A stretch of 64,000 nt of DNA. It comes from Sweltsa coloradensis (Eukaryota > Arthropoda > Insecta > Plecoptera > Chloroperlidae). How positions within the stretch are numbered: the stretch's first letter is position 1; every line of letters starts with the position of its first letter. The stretch lies in the NCBI GenBank assembly GCA_024449915.1, contig JAMZAV010006256.1, positions 1 through 64,000 of the forward strand. The letters are read 5' to 3'. Shown here in pieces: positions 23,801-34,099 of this stretch. Below the pieces are notes generated by a model, which did no database searches, had not been told where the DNA came from, and was given only the letters and a program-made list of their open reading frames with translations. Both the position numbers and the translations under genes were made by a program.

Positions 23801-26018
23801 TTCAATGTCTTTGAATTTTTACCAAATAAAAAAATTTTAATTTGTTTTTTTAATATTTTTTTTAACCCAATTGATTTTTAATTTAAAAATAAATTCCCAA
23901 AGCTAAAGGCAAAAAAATATCCTATTTTTTTCAAAGGGGATTTTTAAACAGCAATAAATTTAAAATGAATTTGAAATGCCCCTGCATGTTATTTGTCAGG
24001 TAGGTTTTTCCCAAAAAGTTACATTACCAAAAAAATCGGGGTTTACTCCCTTTAAATTTTTCCGCAACTGTAGTGTGTTTTGAAGGGGGGGGTTTTGTAA
24101 TTCTTTGCCATACCAAAAGAAAACAAAACACTTTTTTTTAAATTGTTTTTTTTCAGTAAATCACTTGCCAAAAATTTTACTTTTTTTAAAGGGGGCCCGT
24201 TACCCGTAGTGCCCTTTTTACTTTAAACTAACACAAACTTTTTGGATTGGGTGGTTTTTTTTTAAAGGGGTTGACTGTTTGGGTCCACAAACAAGAAACC
24301 CAGGATCTTAGAAAAAAAATTTTTACTTTTAGAAAAGAAATTTTTTTTTGCCCAAAACTGTTACTTTTTGTAAACCCTTTTTACCCAAAGTTTAATTTAA
24401 ATTAAAATAAGCCCCTTTTTAAAAAATTTTTAAAATAACTAAATTCACATTTTTAATCTTATTTAAAATATTAAAATTTTCATTGCAAACAGTGATTTTG
24501 TTAAAAATTTTGATTTGCCTTTTTGTCCATTTTAGTAAGTTAAATTACCGGGTTTTTAAAATTTGAGAAAACCTTCTTGCTTTTTGGGTTTAATTAAAAA
24601 AAGTGATTAAAATAAAATGTTTTTTTTAATTTTGAATGAAATTAGTTTTTTTGTGATAATGTAAAATTTAAAATATTGTGCACATGTATAGATTTTTAAA
24701 AAATAACTTTCCCTTCATCAATTGTCACTTTTTTTGTCCCGGGAACCGTCAAAGACATTTTTTTACACTTGGAATTTAGAAAATGCTTGTATGTAAAAAA
24801 TTTTTTTTTTTTTTTTAGATAAACCCTTTTAGGGCTGTAAGAACAAATTATTGGACAAGGGAATGTTAAAGGAGGCATCCAATTTTATGTTATAATTTTT
24901 TCTTGCAAGCATTTTTTTCAATATGGTCATTACGTTTGAGAATGACCCATGTACGAAATTCGTGTTCAGTGTTTAAATTCCTTTCAGATGAGTCATCACA
25001 AGCTATGCTTACTAGCATTTTGAACGTATTTTCGAAATAAGGGCAAATGTAACAATTTTGGACTCCCCTGTTAAAAATAATACATTTTTTAGATTAAAAT
25101 AATTAAATTAAATAAATACGTAAACAAAATGTTTAAATACCACACTTTTACTTCTATTATTCTCACCCCTAGTCTATTTGAAAAAATGTCTACCCTTAAC
25201 TTTGCACCTTGGTCACCCCTGAACTGGAACATTTTTAGATACGGACCACCTGGAAAATTACTCAGTGCATTTTTCTGAGTAAATGATCCAAAATTCACGC
25301 CTCTAGAGTAGGAATCACACAACTTTGAATGACCTTTTTGACACTTTTTGGCGGCCATTTTTCATGTTAACCACTAGAACAAAATTGGAGGTCTTATTGA
25401 AAATGTACTTTTAAAAATATTAATGAATTATACACGGTGCATTATTAAATGAAATACTAAATTATTGCTTACAAGATTAATGTAATGTATCTGGACGATC
25501 AAATTCATTGAAAGTAATAAATAACAAACAAATGTCAAGTCATTATTCGTTTTCACAGTTGACAACAATGGTTTTATTTTTATTGACCAATGAGCGATCT
25601 TCCCAATACCACTTTCATACAATCAGCTAAATATTACTAAAGGCCTGTCGTCTGCACAGCACAGATAGGCCCTAGTCTACGTCGTCTGCTTTAATCTTGT
25701 TTCTGACTAATTTCTTACTTGGTTGCTCTTCTGTGTTGTGGGCTGACTAATTATAAATTAATAATATTTTAATGTTATGTAGGCCTAGCCTAAGTATTGA
25801 TTAAATGAGTAGATCTATCAATTGTCTTATGTTAAAGTAAAGTAGGTCTTTGCCACTAAGCCATGCACTATTAGGGCCCGCGGGGAAAAAACAGTCTAGT
25901 AAGCCAACCAATTAGGTAGGGCCTAGGTATCTAAACAGTGAATACGTACAAGACAACTGTTATAGACCTGAGGCTTTTAGAAAAAAATACTTATAATATT
26001 CCTTTTGGGGGGTAGGGC
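20851..26018. other. Gene-poor region; homopolymer-rich between 22.3 and 24.9 kb
   Basis: Between about 22300 and 24900 almost every line holds runs of five or more T, A, G or C in a degenerate pattern. Frames there (22019-22327 plus, 22516-22845 minus, 23212-23445 plus) are Lys/Phe/Pro-rich and look like composition effects. No mobile-element protein, tRNA or satellite was recognised. From 25000 to 26000 the sequence is ordinary AT-rich DNA with scattered TAGGCCTA-type palindromes. Confidence 0.4.
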
Positions 26019-26240
26019 TATAAATACTAGGCCTAGACCTAGGCTACACTACCTAGCCCTAGGCTAAGGCCTAGGCCTAGTTTCCCCAAATTGAAACACA
26101 TATCACAAGAATTTCCCTGTTTTATCAATGTAGGACTAGATCTAGCAAGTCTAGGCTGCATATTGAAGCTAGGCCTAGGCTTTTTGCCCCCCCCCCCCCC
26201 CAACCGCCAAAGAGAAATTTCATAGACTAGGCCTGGCCCT
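26019..26240. repeat. Cluster of CCTAGG / AGGCCT palindromic hexamers
   Basis: About 220 bp contain many copies of CCTAGG and AGGCCT, alone or overlapping (TAGGCCTAGG). They alternate with TAGGC and CTAGG half-sites and are interrupted by a run of 15 C near 26190. A weaker cluster lies at 49470-49520. Such motifs are common genome-wide in several marine invertebrates, and no protein or RNA is implied. Confidence 0.55.
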
Positions 26241-27034
26241 AGGCTAGGCTAGAACGAAGTGTATAACAGTATCCTTGCCCTAGGGCCTAGTTCAATTTTT
26301 ATGCAAATAGAATCTTGTTGATTTAAATAAAATAACAATAATATAAGACAAAGAATTTTAATATCCAAAACAACTCGGTGACAAAACATAACACGCAATG
26401 ACAGTATCCTAATGAAACATAACCTCCAACGTTTGGAATGGTCTGTTGACATACATCTAGTTCGTCACCTCGCCACACGCACGCAGCGCACGGAGTAGAA
26501 AAATGATGCTAGCAATTTTATTTTTCCTGTGTTGTTATCCGATTTAGACAAATGCAACTTTGAAGGTGTCGTTTTCAATCTAGCTGAATCCTATTCGAGT
26601 CACCAAACCGTCGAATGGTTTTGTATGAGCAACCAGGCTACTATATCGACCCCCGAAATAAACACTACTTATGCCTGATTAGCGCCGCTGGTGCTGGCAC
26701 GACCGAAACTCGGTGGAATAATAAAAACGATGCTACGAGTTCACGTTTCATCAGAGTTCGACCCGCGACAAATACAATTCAAATATTTTTTTTGTATTTG
26801 CAACATAAATTCATTTAAATTGATCTAAAGTGCGGACACTTTTTTGACACTTTTTATTATCTTGTGACTTTTAAAATACGATATTTGAAATTTTGTTGCA
26901 ATTCTATATACATTGTTAATTCACAACTTTTAAGACCATTTTCAAGACTTTCTTACCATAAACTGCCGAATACAGATATTTTATGTGTGAATTTTTTCTT
27001 ATAGGTTTGCGTTAGTCTTTTGTTCACAAGAAAC

Positions 27035-27181
27035 ATGCCGAAATCCATCGCGAAGAAGCTGAGAAGTAATCTTGTGCGTTTCCTTCGGAAAATTATGATG
27101 CGAGCAAGCATTGAGTATCAACAATCGAATGCGAATCGTGGTGAAAAATGGGGGGGGTTTTTTTGGGGGGGGGGCCCCTAA
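27035..27181 (+). CDS. Candidate small exon or ORF, 48 codons, basic N-terminus
   Basis: The ATG lies in a good context (AAACATGCC), 30 bp after a splice-acceptor-like TTTTTTCTTATAG (ends 27004). The first 38 residues are basic and protein-like (MPKSIAKKLRSNLVRF, then RKIMMRAS). The last ten codons run into a G/T homopolymer block and end at TAA, so the true end may be lost to an insertion, a repeat or sequencing error. I do not recognise the family. No paralogue was seen in the window. Confidence 0.25.
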   Translation: MPKSIAKKLRSNLVRFLRKIMMRASIEYQQSNANRGEKWGGFFWGGGP

Positions 27182-27258
27182 GATATGGCTGCACTCGCAA
27201 CCTATTCAATGACAGGGACAGGTATCGTTAATAATTGCTGACAATATAACCGGGAAAA

Positions 27259-27545
27259 TTAATTCTCGCCAGCAACCACATTGACGGAGACTACGGCCAT
27301 GGAATCGTGTCGATCATAGCTGAAGTCGACGGAAACAGGAGAATGTAAGTCTGAAAGACACGCTGCTAACGTTCCTGACTTACGAATGACTTGCTGTGGG
27401 TCGGTAAAATCAACTGACTGGTTGGATTCGGTAACTTTGGAAAGTGAATCGGCCAAGATCGTGATAAAGAACCAGTCGGACAGTATTGGTCCAGCTGATC
27501 GAGTAAACACGTCTACAAATTTGGTGCTTTTGTCGGCGTTTAAAC
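27259..27545 (-). CDS. Unassigned open frame, ~95 codons, possible exon
   Basis: On the minus strand the frame is open from about 27555 to the stop at 27259-27261, without an ATG near its start. It contains FVDVFTRSAGPILSDWFF, then ILADSLSKVTESNQSVDF, then VSVDFSYDRHDSMAVV. Composition is protein-like and GC is higher than in the flanks. The plus strand also has a plausible frame over the same bases (27386-27592), so strand is uncertain. No known motif, signal peptide or membrane segment is seen. It may be an exon, a fragment of an unrecognised transposon, or chance. Confidence 0.22.
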
Positions 27546-27604
27546 GTTTTCATGCTAATCTGGGCCTCACTAATTCCAACAATAATCGGTAAAATGGTAA
27601 ACAT

Positions 27605-28925
27605 CTTTAATTACAAGCTTTTGTCTTTCTTTATTATATATTAAAGAGTATTCATGTAACAGTCTTGTTATTCTTTGTGTGAAATCACCCTTCGTGCACT
27701 CTACCTACCTGCTTCACAGCCTAGATTTATGTCATAACGAATGACCAAAGACAGCGTGTTTTACAGTCCCACAAGGTATGTTCAACATAGAACACTTAAC
27801 TTCAAGTCACAATTCTATATCAAAATTTGATCAGGACGTTGTATTCTTGTAACTAGGAAATATGTTAAACTTAAATCTAAAATTCATGAAATAAGAGAAC
27901 CTAATCATAAACTACCACAACAAACAACACTTTGCTTTAGGCCCACACTGCCTAGCCTACCGAGAACTGTACAACAACAGGTCGTCATCACTTATACTAG
28001 CCTATCATCTGCTGTCTATGCTGCTGTCGATAAAAACGGGACGCCGGTAGGCTTTTTGCGGTCCCCCAACCAAAAAAATTTTTTTGTAAATTTTCTATGG
28101 CGCCGATGTTCCACTTAACAATCTTATACCCCATGATTGTATTCGTATTTTTTTAGTTATGAGCGAAAGTCCAATGAATTATTTTCTTTTAATTGTCATG
28201 TATCAAATGTATTGTTTTTATGAAATTGAAACGAAGCCAGTATTCCAATTTCCAAGCAGAAGTAGACTGAAATCATTTTCTGATGTAAGTTATACTTCAG
28301 AACTAAATAAAGAAGAAATTAAAATCTATGTAGTGTTTAAACACAATTTTAAAAAAAAAAATTATAAATTTGTTTTAACCACCAATATGATTTAATACTT
28401 ATTGATAAATTAAAAATTCACCTCCCGACCGTGGGGTTCGAATTCCGATCTCCCACAGTCCAGGTAGGGTAGTGTCTGAAAGTCAAAGCATTTTTCGCTA
28501 TAGACGATCCGCGGTGGGGTAAATTACTACATTGTATTTCAAAAAGTTGTATTTTGATAATGATGACACAGCCCCTTTTAATTCCGTATAAATATAGTTT
28601 TTCATGCACTGTTGAGCGGGAATGATACGAATTCGTCATTTAATTAAAATAAACTTTTTTGTTATCTGACGAACGGCAGGCGGTATATTGTTTGTCCGTG
28701 TCAGCTCTTCTCATTCAATTTGAACGTTAATCAAATTGATAAGCTACCGGTACCGTTTTGTGATGATATTTATTCTGTATTTAATTATAAAATGTGGCCG
28801 ACTTTGTTGAAAAGATAATTCATTAAGCTGTGCACAGAAGGTAGAGGGTTACCTCATACTACCATATTGATTGCCCTCATGACTGGATTGGCTTAGGCCT
28901 ATGTTGGTTTGGCGATGTTGACAAG
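27605..28925. other. Unassigned AT-rich stretch
   Basis: It holds a 78-codon plus-strand frame (28159-28395) rich in Tyr, Lys and Phe with no known motif. A Pol III B-box-like GGTTCGAATTCC lies at 28434-28445 with no A box in range. No repeat partners were found. Confidence 0.4.
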
Positions 28926-28929
28926 GAGA

Positions 28930-28990
28930 TGACGTCATATGGCAGAAAGGTTTCACTTCATTGGTGGGAAATTAACAGGGTCTTATAAAT
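28930..28990 (+). promoter_or_regulatory. Promoter-like block: CRE, inverted CCAAT, TATA box
   Basis: A perfect palindromic CRE (TGACGTCA, 28930-28937) is followed by an inverted CCAAT box (ATTGG, 28960-28964) and a TATA box (TATAAAT, 28984-28990). The TATA box lies 57 bp before the ATG of a signal-peptide ORF, which would give a 5' UTR of about 30-35 bases. These three boxes, in this order and spacing, fit an RNA polymerase II core promoter responsive to CREB/ATF factors. No experiment supports it here. Confidence 0.5.
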
Positions 28991-29047
28991 TAGCCTCGCG
29001 ATGCGGTCTAAATGTGCAAATTTCTATTTCTACGCGCTCTGCTAACA

Positions 29048-29122
29048 ATGAAGTTCACGTTGTGTTTGATTGCGGTTTTCTTGATTGCTTTGATACGCGC
29101 CAAAGCTGTGTCTGCTGACTAG
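29048..29122 (+). CDS. Short secretory signal peptide ORF or first exon, 24 codons
   Basis: The ATG at 29048 sits in the context AACAATGA. The peptide begins MKFTLCLIAVFLIALI and continues RAKAVSAD to a TAG at 29120-29122. This is a textbook signal peptide: one Lys, a 14-residue hydrophobic core, then small residues with A-x-A style cleavage sites (AKA or VSA). It would leave almost no mature peptide. Either this is exon 1 of a secreted protein and the stop is a one-base error (skipping one T keeps the frame open to a GT donor at 29143-29144), or it is the remnant of such a gene. The promoter-like block directly upstream supports a real transcript start. Secreted peptide, antimicrobial peptide and hormone precursors all begin this way; I cannot tell which. 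Confidence 0.45.
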   Translation: MKFTLCLIAVFLIALIRAKAVSAD

Positions 29123-29623
29123 GCAGATATATAGGCTAAGAGGTATGGAAATTAATAATTTTGACCTCACCAAATTTAAGATTTAACCTGATTTGTGTTA
29201 ATTTTGATAAAAATTGATTGGGGATAGATAATATGTTCTGACTCGTAGCGTGTTTATAGTTTAGAAAATAAAGCCGAAGCTGCGTGTAAATATAACTGTG
29301 ATCATACATAGTGTAGTCATAGCTGTGAAATAGTAGCAAAGTAAGATAATGTAATACTTCGATTAGCTGGTAGCTTATAAAACCTAACTGGTAATCGAGC
29401 ACATAATTGCAATGACGGCTCAGGCAGTTTAAAAAGTTGCAGGATGCAACAGAAATTTAAAGAAAAGGGATATTTCCATTAGTAAGGCCTCTTAGTAGTA
29501 TTGTTCCAGTGTATGGGGCTGCTACCAGATCTTGCACCCAAGAAAGTGAGATGTACAGAGAGAGCGCAAGACTAACGTTTTGTTGGCTTTTAGTACGGAT
29601 GAGACCGAGTGTTACATGTATAG

Positions 29624-29984
29624 TTAAGCGCACTGTCAGAACGATTGAGAAATCGCGCGAGCTGGCTCGCGCGTGAGTCAACTCTCTGGTAGTAGGCCTG
29701 CACTTATTTACATGAACTCACCGTGCCTCCCGTCACGGACGGTGAGCCACGGCGCAAACTCGCGGCTCGCCACGAAAAAATGTCCAGCTTGTTCCAACAT
29801 TCCTAGCGAGTCAGAGTAGCGAGAGCCAATCAGAACCCACTACCAGAACACGTGACCAGTGAACACAATAGGTGGCGTTATTGTTACCTATTGTCTCCAT
29901 TGTCTGTCGTGTGCCAAGGATGGTAGTAAACTCGCGCGAGCCCAACTCCGCGCGATTTTCTCAATCGTCTGACAGCCGCTTTAG
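29624..29984. mobile_element. MITE with ~60-bp terminal inverted repeats
   Basis: The left end reads TTAAGCGCACTGTCAGAACG, then ATTGAGAAATCGCGCG. The right end, reverse-complemented, reads CTAAAGCGGCTGTCAGACG, then ATTGAGAAAATCGCGCG. The similarity continues into GGCTCGCGCG. The interior of about 240 bp is CpG-rich (CCGTCACGGACGGTGAGCC, itself a small hairpin) and has no ORF of known family. The flanks (TATAG left, TAGTA right) would allow a short TA or TAG target duplication, which is not certain. The parent superfamily is unknown. Confidence 0.7.
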
Positions 29985-30059
29985 TAAACCTTAGATGACG
30001 AAACACTTGAAGTGAGGTAGTAAAATTGCAAGGCTGTTGCTAATTTACAAGTCGCTCTA

Positions 30060-31625
30060 GCGCGCGGCTTGAGCTCGCTACGCGGAGGGCGTGGAAGTAC
30101 CTTTCGTAACTCGGAAATACCTCGTAGTTGGAAAACCTCGTGTGATGTGAAAAAATCGCGAATCTGGTCCGCGTACGGCCGCGATACTGTAAGTTTTGCG
30201 GGTAACGTTTGTCGATGTATCCAGTCCCTGGGACAAATTTTCCTGGGATCACTTTCGGACTCTAACCGGCCTGTCCGCCGCCTCTAATTTACGGTGCAAA
30301 GGATTTTTCGAAGATCGTATCATTTTTTACGCCTTTTGTGTATAATGTGAGAGAACTTTTTCCTAGGGGACAATTGTTCGGGACTCTGGTAGAATAAAAT
30401 CGCGTACCCAGCGTGTTAAAAAATTAACCCCACTTTAACAATTTTTCGAAATTAATTTCGGCACTTCAAATTTTTTTCGGGACGCTTTTCCGGTATAAAC
30501 AATTTTTTTTGCCTTGTCCGTCCGGTTTTCTATAGGGCCCAAATGGACCGATGGCCGAAAAATGCGAGCTATTTAAAGAAACAATGTTTTTTAGTATTTC
30601 CCAAAAATTGACCCATCATTTTTAAAAAGAAACTTTATTTAGTATTAGGGCCGTAACCTCTGATGCGACCCGCCTAACGCCATTTTAATATCGCTCCATA
30701 AAATGACGTGGCCGGATGATATGATGAAATTTCTTAATTTTCCATTTCCAAAAACACCACTTCTAGGACCCCCCCCCTGCCCCCCCAATGACAGATGTAA
30801 TTGAGACCTTGCGGTTGGCAACTTTCGGGTACGTCAAAATTTTAGCCTCATTCGCGCGGTTCCGTAGAGTCCGAGATGGACCCAACGGACAATTGCGCCT
30901 TTGGTAAACATCCGGGACTAAAGATTTTTACGGGTACGTCTAACTCTTCGCCTCGTCCGCGCAGATCCGCACAGCCCAAGGATTGGCCAGAGACAGACAT
31001 ACTGCACATTTTTTCATAATTCCTGGACAAAAGTTTTTTCCGTAACACTTTCCACGGTGTCAAAATATGCACTCGTCCTTCCCGGTTTCCGTCGAGCCCA
31101 AGTGTACCATGATCGAACTGTAATTTGTTTGGAAGGATCATAATAAAAGAAATGTTTTAGCCCAGAAATGACCCACCCTACTATTTGAAGAATTCAAAAA
31201 CGTTTTTTCCACGTTGAAATAAAGGTATTTCGGGGAATGCGTCCCCTTGACGTAATCGAAGAAAAATAAAAATTATAAATTTTGAAAATGCCACAAAAAG
31301 GGTGGACGAATGGCCCGGATCACGGTTTTGGCTTTAAAACATTACCACTCTAATAAACCACTGCTGCGCTTGACCGATACAGTTTACTAGAGCCCGAGAT
31401 GGACCCGATCGGACATAAAAATTGCCCAATCTATAAAAAATCAATTGTTTTTTTGATTTTCCAAAAATGACCACACCATTTTAAAGAAACGAAACTAATT
31501 GAGTATGAGGGCCGGTTACCTCTGATGCAGCCCTCTGACGCCATTGGAATCCCGCAAAAATGAATATGGCTTGTAAGATATTAATGAAATGTCTTAATTT
31601 CTATTTTCCAACCCCCCCCCCCCCC
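30060..31625 (+). repeat. Degenerate repeat block with ~880-bp direct duplication
   Basis: Copies at about 30500-30785 and 31370-31625 share a GGGCC/GAGCCC...TGGACC block, AAAAATTGACCCATC/AAAAATGACCACACC, GTATTAGGGCCG/GTATGAGGGCCGG, ACCTCTGATGC, GACGCCATT, GATGAAATTTCTTAATTT-type text and a terminal C run. The motif CCGAGATGGACC and its variants recur at about 30525, 30872, 30975, 31095 and 31392. The start of the block (30065-30240: CGCTACGCGG, ACCTCGTGTG, GGGACAAATTTT) matches 63740-63930, so it is a dispersed family. No protein family was recognised. Confidence 0.6.
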
Positions 31626-31836
31626 TCAACAAACAGTGCCACATTGCGGCGCCCCAGTCAAAACAGGTCCTCGAAATTTCGATTCGTACCGAAAATATTT
31701 AAATAAATTTTCATTCACTGAATAATCAAGGTTCAGATATTATACAACTTGACTCTCCTTCCCCCCCCCCCCGCTAATCACTCCTCCGACTACTTTGTCC
31801 TCTTCGATTCTCTGTTCGTTGTGTTCGTTTTGAGTG

Positions 31837-32565
31837 TGACTTTGCCCCTTCCCCCTCCCAAAGCCCGCCCACTGCCCAACTGTACAAAGGACAGTCGATA
31901 TTATGGAAACATTTATTTCTATTAGTGGGGAATCTTTGTCGTCTCGATACCCTTTTTTGTTGAACTTATGCGGGCCCAAACCCCACGATTGGTGGAGAGT
32001 CTATGTTGTCTCGATTGCACTAGGCTGTCTAGAACGCTTCTATGTCATAAAGTTATCGATGTGCCTTGTGTCATATGCTGGAGTTTTATATGGACGATTC
32101 ATGGCTGGATTTAAAAATAGTTTCCCAAGTCAGATGCCCCCCACTCAATGCTGACTTATTACATCACTTCATAGCTAAAAATATAGTACAAACACGTACA
32201 TGTAAAGCAAATCCTCATTTTTAGCATGAAGTGATGTGATAAGTCAGAGCATGGTGGTGGGGCTCTGAATTGGGAAACTATTTTTAAATCCAGTAATGAA
32301 TGTCCATATAAAGCTCCAGCATAATGCACCAATGCACTCGGATACTTTTTTTTTTTTTTATGCATAGAAGCGTTTAGACAGCGCTTAGTGCAATCGAACA
32401 ACTATGATCTTCCCCAATAGTGGGGGTTCTGCCCCGCCTAAGTTCATCAAAAGTATCGAGACTACAAAGAACTTTCACTAATGAGAAAATAAATGTTTTC
32501 ATACTATCGACTTCCTTTACGGTTGGGCAGTGGCGGGCTTTGGGGAGGGGGGAAGGGCAAAGTCA
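31837..32565. repeat. Foldback element, arms ~345 bp, loop ~35 bp
   Basis: The left arm (31837-32181) starts TGACTTTGCCCCTTCCCCCT. The right arm (32216-32565) is its reverse complement, ending AGGGGGGAAGGGCAAAGTCA. Matching landmarks run through the arms: CCCGCCCACTGCCCAACTG against GGTTGGGCAGTGGCGGGC; GTCTCGATTGCACTA against AGTGCAATCG; TGACTTATTACATCACTTC against GAAGTGATGTGATAAGTCA. The arms differ by substitutions and small indels. The loop is AT-rich. ORFs at 31740-31979, 31903-32154 and 32159-32401 are shadows of the arms. Confidence 0.8.
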
Positions 32566-32599
32566 AGTTGAATTTTTATTTATCGCATTTATTGCAAAT

Positions 32600-33640
32600 A
32601 TAATGTATACAAATGTTATTAGCTGTTGTCATAGCTTATTTTAAATGTTAAACTAAAGGTTTATTTAATTAAATGTAACGTGAACCTGCGCTTAGATTAA
32701 TGATCTTGAGCAGTTGAATTGAGGTTAGGTAGCGCCTAGGAATAGCTGAGGCCCCCTATCTTTAGAGGCCGAGGGCGCCATTCTCCGTTTTTAAAATTCA
32801 TGTTATCTGCCTAAATTTTCCCTTAAAGGGCTAAAACCCCAAAAAAAATTTTTACCGACGTATCTATAGCACAATATACTACACTTAAATGACCGTTTTA
32901 AAAATTATATCTTGAAACTGTGATTTTAACAGTGATTTTTTATTTTTTTGATCCGAAATTGGCTAAAATTGGTGATTTGGAAAATTTCCTAAATCGGCTT
33001 TAACCTGCTTTTTTTTGGTCGCACATATATACTATATGAGCATCGTACCTTTGAGTATATGGACCCTGCTAGGTGGTTATATACTCAATGATAGTTAACC
33101 GAATCTAAAATGGGGGCCCCTTTATAACATTGTGTCTTGAACTGTGCCCAAATATACCTCCAAACACGCAAAAATATGCATTCCAAAATCACACTCCATC
33201 TTGGTAATCACATATTTTGACCGAAACAACGTGCCCAAATTAACAAAACAAAATATAGAGAATTGTACAGAAAAGGCTGTCGAGTACATCAATAAGTCCA
33301 ATATTTTTTTGGATCAAAATCCTCTAAGGTCACGGGGCAAAAGATCGTCCCCATGTTATTTCTTATGATGGGAGATTTTTGCCGATGTGGACCTAGCTCG
33401 TGAAAAATGTCATGTTTGACAATTTTTTCGGATGTCATGGGGCCCAATACTTTTTCTCGGTTATTGCTTATTCATTACTAGTTAGCCTGAATGAATATAT
33501 TTTTTGAGTTTAGCGGTTAAATACCCCTTTAAAGCTAATAATATTTTCATTTATCTAAAATGGTGAGGGCTTACATCATCCCCCCCCCCCCCAAACCAAA
33601 AATCGGAAGAACGTCATCTCAATAGATAGTTTTGAGAAGT
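32600..33640. other. Unassigned AT-rich stretch
   Basis: A plus frame at 33144-33368 (Lys/Asn/Ile-rich) has no recognised motif. A run of C lies near 33581-33592. No repeats were identified. Confidence 0.4.
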
Positions 33641-33643
33641 TTG

Positions 33644-34095
33644 TGTGGCTCGTTGGTCTTGTGGTTCGCGGTATCTGCTTCCAATGCAGAGGTCCAGGGT
33701 TCGACTTCCCGCTAAAGTCAGAAGTTTTTTAACTTCTGATTTGGACTTAAGTCCATCAGTTCTTGCCTTAGGGTTTGTTTTAAAACGGTGACTTTGGAGC
33801 CTCAGGTTTCCATAGCAGACGAAGCACACGTAATAAATTTCAGAGTTGTATCTGATCGGCCTTGTTGATTCTGCTTTGATTCGCGGGTGTTCGCACAAAC
33901 TGTCTATACACTTGATTGCTATAGTTTCTATTAATAATACTCGATCTTTGGGTTGGATATCGCTCACGGCATTCGTTCGGATTGCGTCGGTGGCCTGCAG
34001 GGCTAGCTTGGTCGCTTTGATTTAAAGTCCCCCACTGAGAAATCAGTTAACGAGTGGGTAATTCTAAATAAAATTTATTTATTTATTATTATTTT
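33644..34095 (+). mobile_element. tRNA-derived SINE
   Basis: The head (33644-33712) has an A-box-like GTGGCTCGTTGG, an anticodon-arm-like hairpin TCTGC-TTCCAAT-GCAGA, and a B-box GGTTCGACTTCC (33698-33709). Read as an anticodon loop the triplet would be CCA. The T stem is imperfect, so it is not a functional tRNA. A ~340-bp body unrelated to tRNA follows, then a tail of ATTT repeats (about 34065-34100), which fits a SINE. The minus-strand frame 33614-33967 overlaps it and is not taken as a gene. Confidence 0.6.
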
Positions 34096-34099
34096 ATTA

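Noticed and set aside
28434..28445. B-box consensus GGTTCGAATTCC
   Set aside because: No A box 30-60 bp upstream and no tRNA folding; single boxes occur by chance.
31740..32401. Three open frames of 79-83 codons
   Set aside because: They arise from the two arms of the foldback element and have no family motif.
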